NCBI GenBank assembly: GCA_963793675.1
Contig: CAWCBA010000010.1
Coordinates: 558,001-622,000 of the forward strand
Direction of reading: 5' to 3'
Length of the DNA: 64,000 nucleotides
Source of the DNA: RPQJ01 sp963793675
GTDB lineage: Bacteria > Pseudomonadota > Gammaproteobacteria > Steroidobacterales > Steroidobacteraceae
Position numbers and translations under genes: made by a program. Under the pieces are notes generated by a model, which was not told where the DNA came from, made no database searches, and saw only the letters and a list, made by a program, of their open reading frames with translations. Numbering within the stretch: the first letter of the stretch is position 1; each line of letters opens with the position of its first letter. This document shows, piece by piece, positions 26,284-35,936 of this stretch.

Positions 26284-28078
26284 ATGCCGATCCGGGTCCT
26301 GCCCGAGCAACTCGTTCACCAGATCGCTGCCGGCGAGGTCGTCGAGCGCCCGGCGTCCGTAATCAAGGAGCTGGTCGAGAACAGCCTCGATGCAGGGGCG
26401 CTGGCGATCGACATCGAGGTGGAGAAGGGCGGTGCCGAGCTCTGTCGAGTGCGGGATGATGGCGCGGGGATAGCCGCGGACGAGCTGCTGCTCGCGCTCG
26501 CCCGCCACGCCACCAGCAAGATCGGCAGCATCGATGACCTCGAGGCGGTGCGCACGCTGGGTTTTCGCGGCGAGGCGTTGCCGAGCATCGCGTCCGTCTC
26601 GCGCATGCGGATGATCTCGCGCCCGCGCGACGCTGCTACGGCGTACCTGGTTGCCGCAGTCGACGGCGCCCTGACCGGACCCGCGCCGCACCCGCATCCG
26701 CACGGCACGACCGTCGAGGTCCGCGACCTGTTCTTCAACGTGCCCGCGCGGCGCAAATTCCTGCGGACCGAGCGCACGGAGCTGTCGCAGATCGAGCGGC
26801 TGGTGGAGCGGCTTGCGCTCAGTCGTTTCGACGTGGGATTCCGGCTCGCGTCCGCGCGCAAGGTGCTCGCGGATCACCCGCCGGCGCGTGACGAGCGCTC
26901 GCGCGACGCACGCGTGGCGGCGATGCTCGGCGAGGACTTCATCGGCAACGCGATGAAGCTCGACCATGAAGGGTCAGGGCTGCGGCTGCACGGCTGGTTC
27001 TGCCTGCCGACGTATGCGCGCAGCCAGGCCGACCAGCAGCACTTCTTCCTCAATGGCCGACCGCTGCGCGACAAGCTGATCGCCAGCGCGGTGCGGCTCG
27101 CGTATCGCGACGTGCTCTTTCACGGCCGCCATCCCGCGTACGTGCTGTTCCTCGAGATGGATCCCGCGCGCGTCGACGTGAACGCGCACCCGCAGAAACT
27201 CGAGGTGCGTTTTCGCGATCCCGGCCTGGTCCACGATTTCCTGTTCCGCACGCTCGAGCGCGCGCTCGCCGAAACGCGGCCGACGCAGGCGGCAGCCGAC
27301 GCGATTCCTGCGGCTCGTGCCGATTGGTCGCTCCCTGGAACAGCAGGGCTGGATTGGTCGCGCGCAGGCGCCTTTCCGACTAACCCCTATCCCCTAACCC
27401 CTAACCCCTCGGCGGCGGGACAGCAGGTCTCCGCCACGGACTTATACGGGGTACTTGATCGCCAGCGCGCAATCGCGGAATCAACGCGCCGCCGCCGAAC
27501 ATCCGCTCGGCTACGCCATCGCGCAGCTGCACGGCGTCTACATCCTTGCGCAGGCGCAGGGCGGCCTCGTTCTCGTCGACATGCATGCCGCGCACGAGCG
27601 CACCACCTACGAGCGGCTGAAGGCCTCGATGCAATCCGACCGCCTGCCGGCGCAGCCGTTGCTGGTGCCGATCGCAGTACAGGTTGCGGTGGCCGACGCG
27701 GACGAGGCGGAATCGCAAGCCGGGTTGTTGGCGAGCCTCGGCCTCGACATCGATCGCAGCGGCCCTGCGCAACTGCTCGTGCGATCGACGCCGGCGCTGC
27801 TGCCCAACATCGATCCAGCCGCTTTGCTCAGGGACATGATCGCGGACTTGCGCGAGCAGGGCCGGGCCGCGACCTCGGCTTCCTTCGACCGGGCGCTCGG
27901 CACCATGGCGTGTCACCAGGCCGTGCGCGCCAACCGTCGGCTGAGCGTCCCCGAGATGAATGCGCTGTTGCGGGAAATGGAGCAGACCGTGCGCAGCGAC
28001 CAGTGCGTGCACGGCCGTCCCACCTGGTCGTTCGTCAGCATGGACGATCTCGACCGGCTGTTCCTGCGCGGGCGATGA
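26284..28078 (+). CDS. mutL: DNA mismatch repair protein MutL (frameshifted, with low-complexity linker insert)
   Basis: MutL couples MutS mismatch recognition to strand incision. The GHKL ATPase motifs are intact: E32-NSLDAGA, DDGAGI and GFRGEAL. The C-terminal dimerisation domain carries DMHAAHERTTYE, the metal-binding endonuclease motif, plus ACHQAVRANRRL and HGRPTW, as in Pseudomonas-type nicking MutL. The two halves are in different frames: one extra base near 27480 separates them. Without it the protein has 597 residues. The linker includes a translated CTAACCCC array (TNPYPLTPNPS) at about 27379-27409. ATGA overlap with miaA shows coupling. Confidence 0.9.
27374..27409. repeat. TAACCCC array within the mutL linker
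   Basis: The segment starts with TCCGACTAACCCCTA, then has four C-blocks (TATCCCC, TAACCCC, TAACCCC). The same start sequence occurs at 21717 and, on the other strand, at 62987. It is in-frame in mutL and lies about 70 bases before the frameshift. Confidence 0.85.
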
Positions 28079-29049
28079 ACATTTCCGCGGCCGCTGTCGA
28101 CGAAACGCCCGAGGCCGTGTGCCTCATGGGGCCGACGTGCACGGGCAAGACGGCGCTCGCTTTGCAGCTGGCCCGGCGCTTTCCGCTCGAGATCGTGAGC
28201 GTCGATTCGGCGCTGGTGTACCGGGGCATGGACATCGGCACGTCGAAGCCGTCCGCGGCCGAACGCGCGGCGGTACCGCATCACCTGATCGACATCTGCG
28301 ATCCGTCGGATCCGTATTCCGCCGGCCGGTTCCTGCGCGACGCACTCCGGTGCATCGAAGAGATCCGCGCCCGCGGCCGGGTACCGCTGCTGGTTGGCGG
28401 CACGATGCTGTACTACCGCGCACTCACCCACGGGCTCGCGCCGTTGCCCGAAGCCGACCCGCAGGTGCGTGCCGCCCTGGACCTGGTCGCGCAATCGACT
28501 GGCTGGCCTGCCATGCATGCCGAGCTCGCCGAGCGTGATCCGGTCGCGGCGAGCCGGATTCAACCCGCCGATGCCCAGCGGATCCAACGGGCGCTCGAAG
28601 TGCTGCAACTCACCGGTGAGCGACTTTCGGACCTGCAGCAGCAGGCGGAGCCCCCGGCGGTCCGGCTCGCGCGGTTCGCCCTGATGCCCGTCTCGCGGCC
28701 GGAGCTTTACGTCCGGATCAATGCGCGGTTCGAGCAGATGGTCGCGGCCGGGCTGGTGGACGAGGTCAGGGCGCTGCAGGCCCGCGGCGACCTCGACCCG
28801 GACCTGCCCAGCCTGCGGGCAGTCGGCTACCGCCAGATCTGGCGGCATCTCACCGGCGAGTGCAGCCTGGAGGACGCCGTGGCGGCCGCCCGGCAGGCGA
28901 CCCGCAACCTGGCCAAGCGCCAGCTGACCTGGCTCCGTGGCGATCCGGCCATCGCCTGGGTGCCGTCCCTTGCAGAACGTGATCTCGTCCCGATATACGA
29001 CGCCGTGACCAGCGCGGCCGGAAAAATCGGTGCGAAATCCCTGTGCTAG
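28075..29049 (+). CDS. miaA: tRNA dimethylallyltransferase
   Basis: MiaA adds the isopentenyl group to A37 of tRNAs reading UNN codons. The 324-residue protein has the P-loop GPTCTGKTALALQLA (Cys-Thr in place of the common Ala-Ser), VSVDSALVYRGMDIGTSKPS, HHLIDICDPSDPYSAG, LLVGGTMLYYRAL and the late RNLAKRQLTWLRGD. The ATG at 28075 overlaps the mutL stop. It is followed after 106 bases by hfq, the conserved order. Confidence 0.96.
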   Translation: MNISAAAVDETPEAVCLMGPTCTGKTALALQLARRFPLEIVSVDSALVYRGMDIGTSKPSAAERAAVPHHLIDICDPSDPYSAGRFLRDALRCIEEIRARGRVPLLVGGTMLYYRALTHGLAPLPEADPQVRAALDLVAQSTGWPAMHAELAERDPVAASRIQPADAQRIQRALEVLQLTGERLSDLQQQAEPPAVRLARFALMPVSRPELYVRINARFEQMVAAGLVDEVRALQARGDLDPDLPSLRAVGYRQIWRHLTGECSLEDAVAAARQATRNLAKRQLTWLRGDPAIAWVPSLAERDLVPIYDAVTSAAGKIGAKSLC

Positions 29050-29155
29050 ACTCGCGTCGTTCTTGTTGGGTGCCTGGAGCATCCAGGCCGGCCGTTTCAC
29101 GGAAGAAGCTGTGCAGGAACGAGCGGCACCAGAGAAGAATTAGGAGACCATGACA

Positions 29156-29416
29156 ATGGCCAAGGGCCAGTCCCTGCAGGATCCTTTCCTGAACGCTCTG
29201 CGCAAGGAGCGCATCCCCGTATCCATCTATCTGGTCAACGGCATCAAGCTGCAGGGCCAGATCGACTCGTTCGACCAGTTCGTGGTCCTGCTGCGCAACA
29301 GCGTGAGCCAGATGGTCTACAAGCACGCCATCTCGACGATCGTGCCGGCCCGCAACGTGCGCCTCCCGGCGGGCGATGACGACCTGCCGCCGCTCGAGGA
29401 CGCCCCCGCGGGCTGA
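29156..29416 (+). CDS. hfq: RNA-binding protein Hfq
   Basis: Hfq is the hexameric Sm-like chaperone for small RNAs. The 86-residue protein has Sm1 (LVNGIKLQGQIDSFDQFVVLL) and Sm2 (YKHAISTIVP), including the proximal-site residues Q8, F42 and the YKH triad. AGGAG at 29142-29146 lies 9 bases before the ATG at 29156 (MAKGQSLQ), which is the usual Hfq start. The ATG at 29150 is only 3 bases away from it. The short C-terminal tail is acidic. Confidence 0.97.
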   Translation: MAKGQSLQDPFLNALRKERIPVSIYLVNGIKLQGQIDSFDQFVVLLRNSVSQMVYKHAISTIVPARNVRLPAGDDDLPPLEDAPAG

Positions 29417-29442
29417 GCCGGTACAGGCGAGGGCAGGGAGCA

Positions 29443-30789
29443 TTGTTCGAAAGGCCGGCCAGCGGCGAACGCGCGATCCTGGTATGCGTGGGGCTCGGTC
29501 GAGCCCCTGAACCCGACCGCATCGAAGAGTTCGGCGCGCTTGCACGTTCGGCCGGTGCGCAGGTGCTGGAAGTGCTGGCGCCCACCCGCAAGTCCGCCGA
29601 TCCTCGCTTCCTGATCGGCTCCGGCAAGGTCGAGGAACTGCGCGCGCGCGTGGCAGCGCTCGCCGCCGACCTCGTCGTCGTCGACGGCGCGCTGAGTCCC
29701 AGCCAGGAACGCAACCTCGAAAAGGAACTTAAATGCCGCGTGCTCGACCGCAGCGGCCTGATCCTCGATATTTTCGCGCAGCGCGCACGCACGTTCGAAG
29801 GCAAGCTGCAGGTCGAACTCGCGCAGCTGCAGCACATGTCCACGCGCCTCGTGCGCGGATGGACCCACCTCGAGCGCCAGCGCGGCGGCGGAATCGGCCT
29901 GCGCGGACCGGGTGAAACCCAGCTCGAGACCGACCGCCGCCTGATCGGCAAGCGCATCAAGACCCTCAACGATCGCATCGACAAGGTGCTGCAGCAGCGT
30001 GAGACCACGCGCCAGGAGCGCAAGCGGCAGGAAGTGCCGACGATCGCGCTGGTCGGTTACACCAACGCCGGCAAGTCGACGCTGTTCAATCGCCTCACGC
30101 GTGCCGATGCGTTTACAGCCGACCAGTTGTTCGCGACGCTCGATCCGACGGTGCGCCGCCTGCACCTGGCGCCGGGCCTCGAGACGGCGCTCGCCGACAC
30201 GGTCGGCTTCGTGCGCGACCTGCCACACGAACTGGTCGCCGCATTCCGCTCGACGCTGCAGGAAGCACGCGAAGCCGAGGTGCTGCTGCACGTCATCGAC
30301 GCGTCCGATCCCGAGCGCAACGACCGCATCGCGCAGGTCGACGAAGTGCTCGGGTCGATCGGCGCGCAGGGCGTGCCGCAGATCGCGGTGTACAACAAGA
30401 TCGACCGCACCGGCGAGCCGCCGCGGTCGGAAACGGGGGCGGACGGTCGTATCGATCGGGTCTGGTTGTCGGCGCACAGCGGGCAGGGCGTCGACCTGCT
30501 GCTGCAGGCCCTGCACGAGCGCCTCGGTGCCGACCTCTGGCGGGGTACGCTGCGCCTGCCTCCCCGGGCGGGCCGCGCGCGGGCCCGGCTCTTCGCCGCC
30601 GGAGCGGTCATTGCGCACAAGACGCTCGAAGACGGCGTGGTCGAGGCCGAAGTCAGCCTGCGCCGCCAGGACCTCGAACGAATCTGCCGCGAGGACGGGA
30701 TCGAACTACCATCGGCAAACGCGCCTTGTGTCGACGCAGGCCGGTTTCTACAATCCAAGGATTCTTCGGCGACCCGGGGTGCGGCATGA
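29443..30789 (+). CDS. hflX: GTPase HflX
   Basis: HflX is a ribosome-splitting GTPase used under heat stress. The N-terminal HflX domain contains ADPRFLIGSGK and VVVDGALSPSQERNLEK, and the glycine-rich linker has RGGGIGLRGPGETQLETD. The G domain has VGYTNAGKSTLFN (G1), the Thr of G2, DTVGFVRDLPH (G3) and YNKIDR (G4). Length is 448 residues. The start is the TTG at 29443, preceded by AGGGAG, 26 bases after hfq. Confidence 0.95.
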   Translation: MFERPASGERAILVCVGLGRAPEPDRIEEFGALARSAGAQVLEVLAPTRKSADPRFLIGSGKVEELRARVAALAADLVVVDGALSPSQERNLEKELKCRVLDRSGLILDIFAQRARTFEGKLQVELAQLQHMSTRLVRGWTHLERQRGGGIGLRGPGETQLETDRRLIGKRIKTLNDRIDKVLQQRETTRQERKRQEVPTIALVGYTNAGKSTLFNRLTRADAFTADQLFATLDPTVRRLHLAPGLETALADTVGFVRDLPHELVAAFRSTLQEAREAEVLLHVIDASDPERNDRIAQVDEVLGSIGAQGVPQIAVYNKIDRTGEPPRSETGADGRIDRVWLSAHSGQGVDLLLQALHERLGADLWRGTLRLPPRAGRARARLFAAGAVIAHKTLEDGVVEAEVSLRRQDLERICREDGIELPSANAPCVDAGRFLQSKDSSATRGAA

Positions 30790-30866
30790 CGGCCAGTACC
30801 CGCAACAAGCGCCTGGGATTCGCCCTTAAGCCCCTGACTAACAACGCATCCGGAGCACTCCCACCC

Positions 30867-32054
30867 ATGGCCTGGAACGACCCGGGCAAGAATCGCAATC
30901 CCTGGGGCAACCGCCCCGACAAGGGAGCGGCCGACCTTGACGAGGCCCTGCGCAACTTGCAACGCAAACTATCCCAGATGTTCGGGGGCAAAGGTGGTGG
31001 TGACGACGGTGGCCATGGTGACGGCCGCGGCGGCGGTTTCGGCGGCAGCAGCAATGCCATGCGCGGTTTCGGTTTCAGCACGGTGGCGCTGGTGCTGGCC
31101 GGCATCTGGGCACTCACCGGGTTCTACGTGGTCGACGCCGCGGAGCGCGGCGTCGTGACCCGATTCGGCCAGTATGTCTCGACCAGTGAGCCGGGACTGC
31201 GCTGGCACATCCCGTGGCCGATCGAGGCGCGGCAGGTCATCAACGTCGAGACGATCGAAGGTGTGAACGACCAGACGCGCATGCTCACCTCGGACGAGAA
31301 CCTGGTCGACATCAACATCGCCGTGCAGTACCGGCGGGCGGAGCCCGTCGCGTACGCGTTCAACGTGCGCGATCCGGACCAGACGCTGAAGGAAGTCGCC
31401 GAGAGTGCCATTCGCGAGACCGTCGGCCGCAGCGAACTCGAATTCGTGCTGGAACAGGGGCGCCAGGAGATCACGGCCAGGACCAAGGAGCTGATCCAGC
31501 GCACGCTCGACGCCTACAAGACGGGCATCGAGGTGACGACGGTCAACCTGCAGGGCGTGAACGTGCCGGAGCAGGTGCAGAATTCACAGCGCGACGCGAT
31601 CAAGGCGCGCGAAGACCGCGAGCGCCTTGCCCTCGAGGCCCAGGCCTACTCCAACGACATCCTGCCGAAGGCCAAGGGTTCCGCGGCGCGCCAGTCCGAG
31701 GACGCGGCGGCTTACAAGGCGCGCATCGTCGCGGACGCCGAAGGTGAAGCCCAGCGCTTCACGCAGCTCCTCGCGAGCTACGAGCGTGCGCCGGGCGTCA
31801 CGCGCCAGCGCCTGTACTACGAAACCATGGAAGAGGTGCTCGGCAACACCAACAAGGTGCTGGTCGACACGAAGGGCACGGGCAGCATGATCTATTTGCC
31901 GCTCGACAAGCTCTCCGAGGGCCGCACGCGCACGCTGACGCTCGACGAGCAGCGCCAGGTGCCGGCGACCGTGCAGCCCAGGGCTTCCGTTGCCGTCGAC
32001 GACGTGCCGGCGGCCGCTGCGCCTGAAGCGCGTCGCGAGCGGGGGACACGCTGA
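30867..32054 (+). CDS. hflK: HflK, FtsH modulator (SPFH family)
   Basis: HflK and HflC form the SPFH cage that encloses the FtsH protease at the inner membrane. The 395-residue protein has the cytoplasmic opening MAWNDPGKNRNPWG, a Gly/Asp-rich linker, and one membrane helix near residues 65-85 (STVALVLAGIWALTGF). The band-7 domain follows (AAERGVVTRFGQY, PGLRWHIPWP). A long helix carries AREDRERLALEAQAY. The ATG at 30867 matches homologues, and the frame extends upstream to 30726. Its stop overlaps the hflC ATG by one base. Confidence 0.94.
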   Translation: MAWNDPGKNRNPWGNRPDKGAADLDEALRNLQRKLSQMFGGKGGGDDGGHGDGRGGGFGGSSNAMRGFGFSTVALVLAGIWALTGFYVVDAAERGVVTRFGQYVSTSEPGLRWHIPWPIEARQVINVETIEGVNDQTRMLTSDENLVDINIAVQYRRAEPVAYAFNVRDPDQTLKEVAESAIRETVGRSELEFVLEQGRQEITARTKELIQRTLDAYKTGIEVTTVNLQGVNVPEQVQNSQRDAIKAREDRERLALEAQAYSNDILPKAKGSAARQSEDAAAYKARIVADAEGEAQRFTQLLASYERAPGVTRQRLYYETMEEVLGNTNKVLVDTKGTGSMIYLPLDKLSEGRTRTLTLDEQRQVPATVQPRASVAVDDVPAAAAPEARRERGTR

Positions 32055-32923
32055 TGCCCAACCGTGGTTACCTGCCCTTGATCCTGGTCGGCGCTGCCGT
32101 GCTGCTGTTCTCGATGGCGGCGTTCACCGTGCGCGAAACGGAGCTCGCGCTCAAGTTCCGTTTCGGCGAGATCGTGCGTGCCGACTACAAGCCGGGCATG
32201 CATTTCATGACGCCGTTCGTGAACAACGTGGTCAAGTTCGACAAGCGGATCCTCACCGAGGACTACCCGGCCGAGCAGTTCCTGACCAGCGAAGGCAAGA
32301 TCCTGCGCATCAACTTCTTCGTGAAGTGGCGCATCAATGAGGTCTCGCGCTACTACACGTCCACCTCCGGCGGCAGCGAGGAAGTCGCGAACCGTCGCCT
32401 CGGTGAAATCGTCAAGGACGGCATCAAGACCGTGATCGCGCGCCGCACCATCCAGCAGGTGGTGGCCGCGGACCGCAGCGAGTTCCTCGGCGAGGTGCTC
32501 AAGATCGCCGGCACCAACGTCGGCAACCTGGGCATTGCGCTGGTTGACGTGCGCGTGAAGAACATCGAACTGCCGGAAGAGGTCAGTGAATCGGTGTTCA
32601 ACCGCATGCGGCAGGACTTCGCGCGCCAGGCGGCCCAGTTGCGGGCCGAGGGCTCGGCCATTTCCGAGCAGACGCGTGCAGAGGCCGACCGCCAGCGGAC
32701 CGAGATCCTCGCCAACGCCTACCGCGAGGCCGAGATCATCAAGGGCCAGGGCGACGCAGCGGCGGCCGACATCTACTCGAAGGCGTACGGCGCAAACGCG
32801 GAGTTCTACTCGTTCTACCGCGGGCTGCAGGCCTACCGCCGTTCGCTGGGCAAACAGGGCGACGTGCTCGTGCTCGCCCCGGAAGGCGAGTTCTTCAAGT
32901 ACCTGAAGGAATCCGGGCGCTGA
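32054..32923 (+). CDS. hflC: HflC, FtsH modulator (SPFH family)
   Basis: The partner of HflK has 289 residues, with one N-terminal membrane helix (LPLILVGAAVLLFSMAAF) and the band-7 domain (RETELALKFRFGEIV). The coiled region has QTRAEADRQRTEILANAY and ends in FYRGLQAYRRSLG. It starts directly at the hflK stop, showing translational coupling. Together they regulate FtsH degradation of membrane proteins. Confidence 0.95.
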   Translation: MPNRGYLPLILVGAAVLLFSMAAFTVRETELALKFRFGEIVRADYKPGMHFMTPFVNNVVKFDKRILTEDYPAEQFLTSEGKILRINFFVKWRINEVSRYYTSTSGGSEEVANRRLGEIVKDGIKTVIARRTIQQVVAADRSEFLGEVLKIAGTNVGNLGIALVDVRVKNIELPEEVSESVFNRMRQDFARQAAQLRAEGSAISEQTRAEADRQRTEILANAYREAEIIKGQGDAAAADIYSKAYGANAEFYSFYRGLQAYRRSLGKQGDVLVLAPEGEFFKYLKESGR

Positions 32924-32951
32924 CCGCAGCGCCCGGCCACCTCACTCGCCG

Positions 32952-33149
32952 ATGAACTGGAACGATCTGTGGGCGGCCTTTGCCTTGTACCTGGTGCTGG
33001 AAGGCGTGCTGCCGTTCCTGAATCCGGGCGCAGCCAGGCGCGCCCTGCTCACGATGTCGCAGCTGGACGACCGCATATTGCGCCGGATCGGCCTGGGCAG
33101 CATGATCGCAGGTTGCATCGTGCTCTTTCTGGTGCGTGGGGGCGGCTGA
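32952..33149 (+). CDS. yjeT: DUF2065 small membrane protein YjeT
   Basis: The 65-residue protein has two hydrophobic helices around LYLVLEGVLPFLNP and GSMIAGCIVLFLV, as in YjeT/DUF2065. It sits between hflC and purA as in E. coli. Its role is unknown. Some gammaproteobacteria have hisZ in this interval, but it is absent here. Confidence 0.85.
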   Translation: MNWNDLWAAFALYLVLEGVLPFLNPGAARRALLTMSQLDDRILRRIGLGSMIAGCIVLFLVRGGG

Positions 33150-33191
33150 CCGTCCCGCGGGCACCAGTCACCAATCAGTAGTCATTCCCAA

Positions 33192-34484
33192 ATGCCTAAG
33201 AATCTAGTCGTCATCGGTGCCCAGTGGGGTGACGAAGGCAAGGGCAAGATCGTGGACCTGCTCACCGAGCGGGTCGGCGCGGTCGCGCGTTTCCAGGGCG
33301 GCCACAACGCGGGCCACACCCTCGTCATCGAAGGCGCCAAGACGATCCTGTCGCTGATCCCCTCCGGCATCCTGCACCCGGGCGTGCAGTGCGTGATCGG
33401 CAACGGGGTGGTGGTCTCGCTCGAAGCCCTGTTCCGCGAAGCGGACATGCTGGTCCAGCGTGGCGTCGCGGTGTACGACCGCCTCAAGATCAGCCCGAAT
33501 TGCGCGGTGATCCTGCCGTCGCACATCGCCCTCGACCGCGCGCGCGAGCGTGCGCAAGGCGTCAACGCGATCGGCACGACCGGCCGCGGCATCGGTCCCG
33601 CTTATGAAGACAAGGTCGCGCGCCGTGCCGTGCGGCTTGCGGATCTCATGCAGCGTGATCGCCTCGCGGCCCGGCTCGGTGAGATTCTCGATTTCCACAA
33701 CTTCGTGCTGAGCCGCTATTTCAGCGCGGAAACGGTCGATTTCCAGCGCACGCTGGACGAACTCGTGGCCCAGGCCGAGCGCATCGAACCGCTGCTGGCG
33801 GACGTGAGCGTGCTGCTGCGCAACGAGATGAAGCGCGGCGCCAACCTGATGTTCGAAGGCGCGCAGGGCGCGCTGCTGGACGTCGACGTCGGCACCTATC
33901 CATTCGTCACGTCCTCGAACACCATCGCCGGTGAAGCGGCTGTCGGCACGGGTCTCGGCCCGCGTGACATCAATGCCGTTCTGGGCATCGTGAAGGCCTA
34001 CACCACGCGCGTGGGCGCGGGTCCGTTCCCGACCGAACTCTTCGACGAAACGGGCGAGCACCTCTCCCGCGTGGGGCACGAGTTCGGCGCCGTCACGGGC
34101 CGCCCGCGTCGCTGCGGCTGGTTCGATGCGGTGGCCATGCGCCGTGCGGTCATGCACAACAGCCTCTCGAGCCTGGGCGTGACCAAGCTCGACGTGATGG
34201 ACGGCCTCGACACGCTGCGCATCTGCACCGGCTACCGGATCGACGGCGAGATTCGCGACGAGCCGCCGCTGCTGCCGCACCGATTCTCGGAATGCGTGCC
34301 GGTGTACGAAGAGCACCAGGGCTGGACCGAACCGACGCACGGCATCACCGATTTCTCGAAGCTGCCGGCCAACGCGCGCAGCTACCTCGCGCGCATGGAA
34401 GAACTCGCCGGAGTGCCGATCGACATCGTGTCGACCGGCCCGGATCGGGCGCAGACGATCGTGCTGCGGCATCCTTACGACTGA
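33192..34484 (+). CDS. purA: Adenylosuccinate synthetase
   Basis: PurA makes adenylosuccinate from IMP and Asp with GTP. The 430-residue protein has the N-terminal loop QWGDEGKGKIVDLL, GGHNAGHT, the IMP-binding GTTGRGIGPAYEDK, and FEGAQGALLDVDVGTYPFVT. It also has RPRRCGWFDAVA and the late GPDRAQTIV. Length is normal. A GGAAGG-rich tract begins right after the stop codon. Confidence 0.97.
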   Translation: MPKNLVVIGAQWGDEGKGKIVDLLTERVGAVARFQGGHNAGHTLVIEGAKTILSLIPSGILHPGVQCVIGNGVVVSLEALFREADMLVQRGVAVYDRLKISPNCAVILPSHIALDRARERAQGVNAIGTTGRGIGPAYEDKVARRAVRLADLMQRDRLAARLGEILDFHNFVLSRYFSAETVDFQRTLDELVAQAERIEPLLADVSVLLRNEMKRGANLMFEGAQGALLDVDVGTYPFVTSSNTIAGEAAVGTGLGPRDINAVLGIVKAYTTRVGAGPFPTELFDETGEHLSRVGHEFGAVTGRPRRCGWFDAVAMRRAVMHNSLSSLGVTKLDVMDGLDTLRICTGYRIDGEIRDEPPLLPHRFSECVPVYEEHQGWTEPTHGITDFSKLPANARSYLARMEELAGVPIDIVSTGPDRAQTIVLRHPYD

Positions 34485-34485
34485 G

Positions 34486-34703
34486 AAGGGGAGAAGGGCC
34501 GGAAGGCGAGGAAGGCCCGGAAGGGGCTTGCCGCAGGCGCAGGCGCCAATCATGGATAGCCACTTGCGCATCCAACTATCCCGTATGCCCGAATCCCGTC
34601 TACGGACCTATGATTTCAAGGCGTTCGGCTTTCGGGCCGGCAACCCCTCGATGCGCTGTACTTGCGACGACTTCCTGACCTTCCTCACCTTCCCCCACTT
34701 CCC
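34486..34703. repeat. GGAAGG tract and CCTTCC tract bracketing the purA/acyl-CoA dehydrogenase gap
   Basis: Bases 34486-34527, right after the purA stop, are purine-rich repeats of GGAAGG. Bases 34674-34703, right before the next ATG, are pyrimidine-rich repeats of CTTCC. The middle holds no gene I can see. The two arms could pair. Confidence 0.65.
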
Positions 34704-35846
34704 ATGAAACCCTACGAATCCCCCTGGATGGACGACGACCTGCGCATGCTGCGCGAGGCGATTTCCCGCTTTGTCGAGACCGAGTTCATGCCGCTCGACG
34801 AGAAATGGCGCAAGCAGCACGGTGTCGACAAGGAGGCCTGGCGCAAGATCGGCGCAGCCGGTTTCCTGCTGCTGGACATACCGGCGGAATACGGCGGCGG
34901 CGGCGGCGATTTCCGTCACGAGGCGCTGCTGTACGAAGAGACGAACCGTCGCGGCCTGTCGGGTTTCGGCCAGAGCGTGCACAGCATCTCGGCCCACTAC
35001 GTGCTCAATTACGGCACGGAAGCGCAGAAGCAGCGCTGGCTGCCGCGCATGGCGCGCGGCGAGCTGATCGGCGCCATCGGCATGACGGAGCCGGGTGCGG
35101 GATCGGACCTCAAGGGTATCCGCACGCGCGCCGTGCGTGACGGCGACCACTACGTCGTCAACGGCTCGAAGATCTTCATCACCAACGGCGGCAGCGCCGA
35201 ACTGCTGATGCTGGTCGTGCGCACCGATCCAAGCGACCGCGGCCGCGGCCTGTCGATCCTGATGGTCGAGACGACGGAGCTGAAGGGCTACCGCGTCGGT
35301 CGCGTGCTCGACAAGATGGGGCAGCAGGCGCAGGACACCGCCGAACTGTTCTTCGAGGACGTGCGCGTGCCGGTCGACTGCCTGCTGCAGCAGGAGGGCA
35401 AGGGCATGCACATGATGATGGGCGACCTGCCGTACGAGCGGCTGCTGATCGCCCTGGGCGGCGTCGCCGCGATGGAGGGCGCGCTCGAGGAGACGATCAA
35501 GTACGTCAACGAGCGGCAGATTTTCGGCCAACCGGTGGCCGCCTTCCAGAATACCAAGTTCAAGCTCGCCGAAGCGGCGACACACACGCGGGTGGCGCGC
35601 GTGTTCGTCGACCGCTGCATCGAACAGTTGCTCAAGGGCGAACTCGACACCGAGACGGCTGCGATGGCCAAGTGGTGGGTCACCGACATGCAGCAGAAGG
35701 TGATCGACGAGTGCCAGCAGCTGTTCGGCGGCTATGGCTACATGAACGAGTACCGCATCTGCCGCATGTTCGCGGACTCGCGCGTGCAGCGCATCTATGG
35801 GGGCACGAACGAAGTGATGAAGGAGCTGATCTCGCGCTCGCTCTAG
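34704..35846 (+). CDS. Acyl-CoA dehydrogenase (long-chain type)
   Basis: This 380-residue flavoenzyme oxidises acyl-CoA to enoyl-CoA in beta-oxidation. FAD-binding motifs are AIGMTEPGAGSDLKG and KIFITNGG. In place of the C-terminal catalytic YEGT of medium-chain enzymes it has YGGTNEVMKELI, as in long-chain (LCAD) and isovaleryl-type enzymes. There the base is instead a Glu in the mid-helix region, here probably in LPYERLLIALG. It sits next to malate synthase G and is followed on the other strand by a crotonase, so a fatty-acid pathway is likely. The substrate length is not certain. Confidence 0.88.
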   Translation: MKPYESPWMDDDLRMLREAISRFVETEFMPLDEKWRKQHGVDKEAWRKIGAAGFLLLDIPAEYGGGGGDFRHEALLYEETNRRGLSGFGQSVHSISAHYVLNYGTEAQKQRWLPRMARGELIGAIGMTEPGAGSDLKGIRTRAVRDGDHYVVNGSKIFITNGGSAELLMLVVRTDPSDRGRGLSILMVETTELKGYRVGRVLDKMGQQAQDTAELFFEDVRVPVDCLLQQEGKGMHMMMGDLPYERLLIALGGVAAMEGALEETIKYVNERQIFGQPVAAFQNTKFKLAEAATHTRVARVFVDRCIEQLLKGELDTETAAMAKWWVTDMQQKVIDECQQLFGGYGYMNEYRICRMFADSRVQRIYGGTNEVMKELISRSL

Positions 35847-35885
35847 GGGACGGCGGACGGGGGTTGGGGGATGGCCGGACTCGGG

Positions 35886-35891
35886 CCATAA
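35886..35891 (+). promoter_or_regulatory. Candidate -10 box for glcB
   Basis: CATAAT lies about 50 bases before the glcB ATG at 35937. It follows a G-rich stretch at 35846-35880. The -35 is not clear. Confidence 0.3.
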
Positions 35892-35936
35892 TGGTGCACT
35901 GCAAAACGCATGGCTCATGACCCGGGAGCAACGCCC

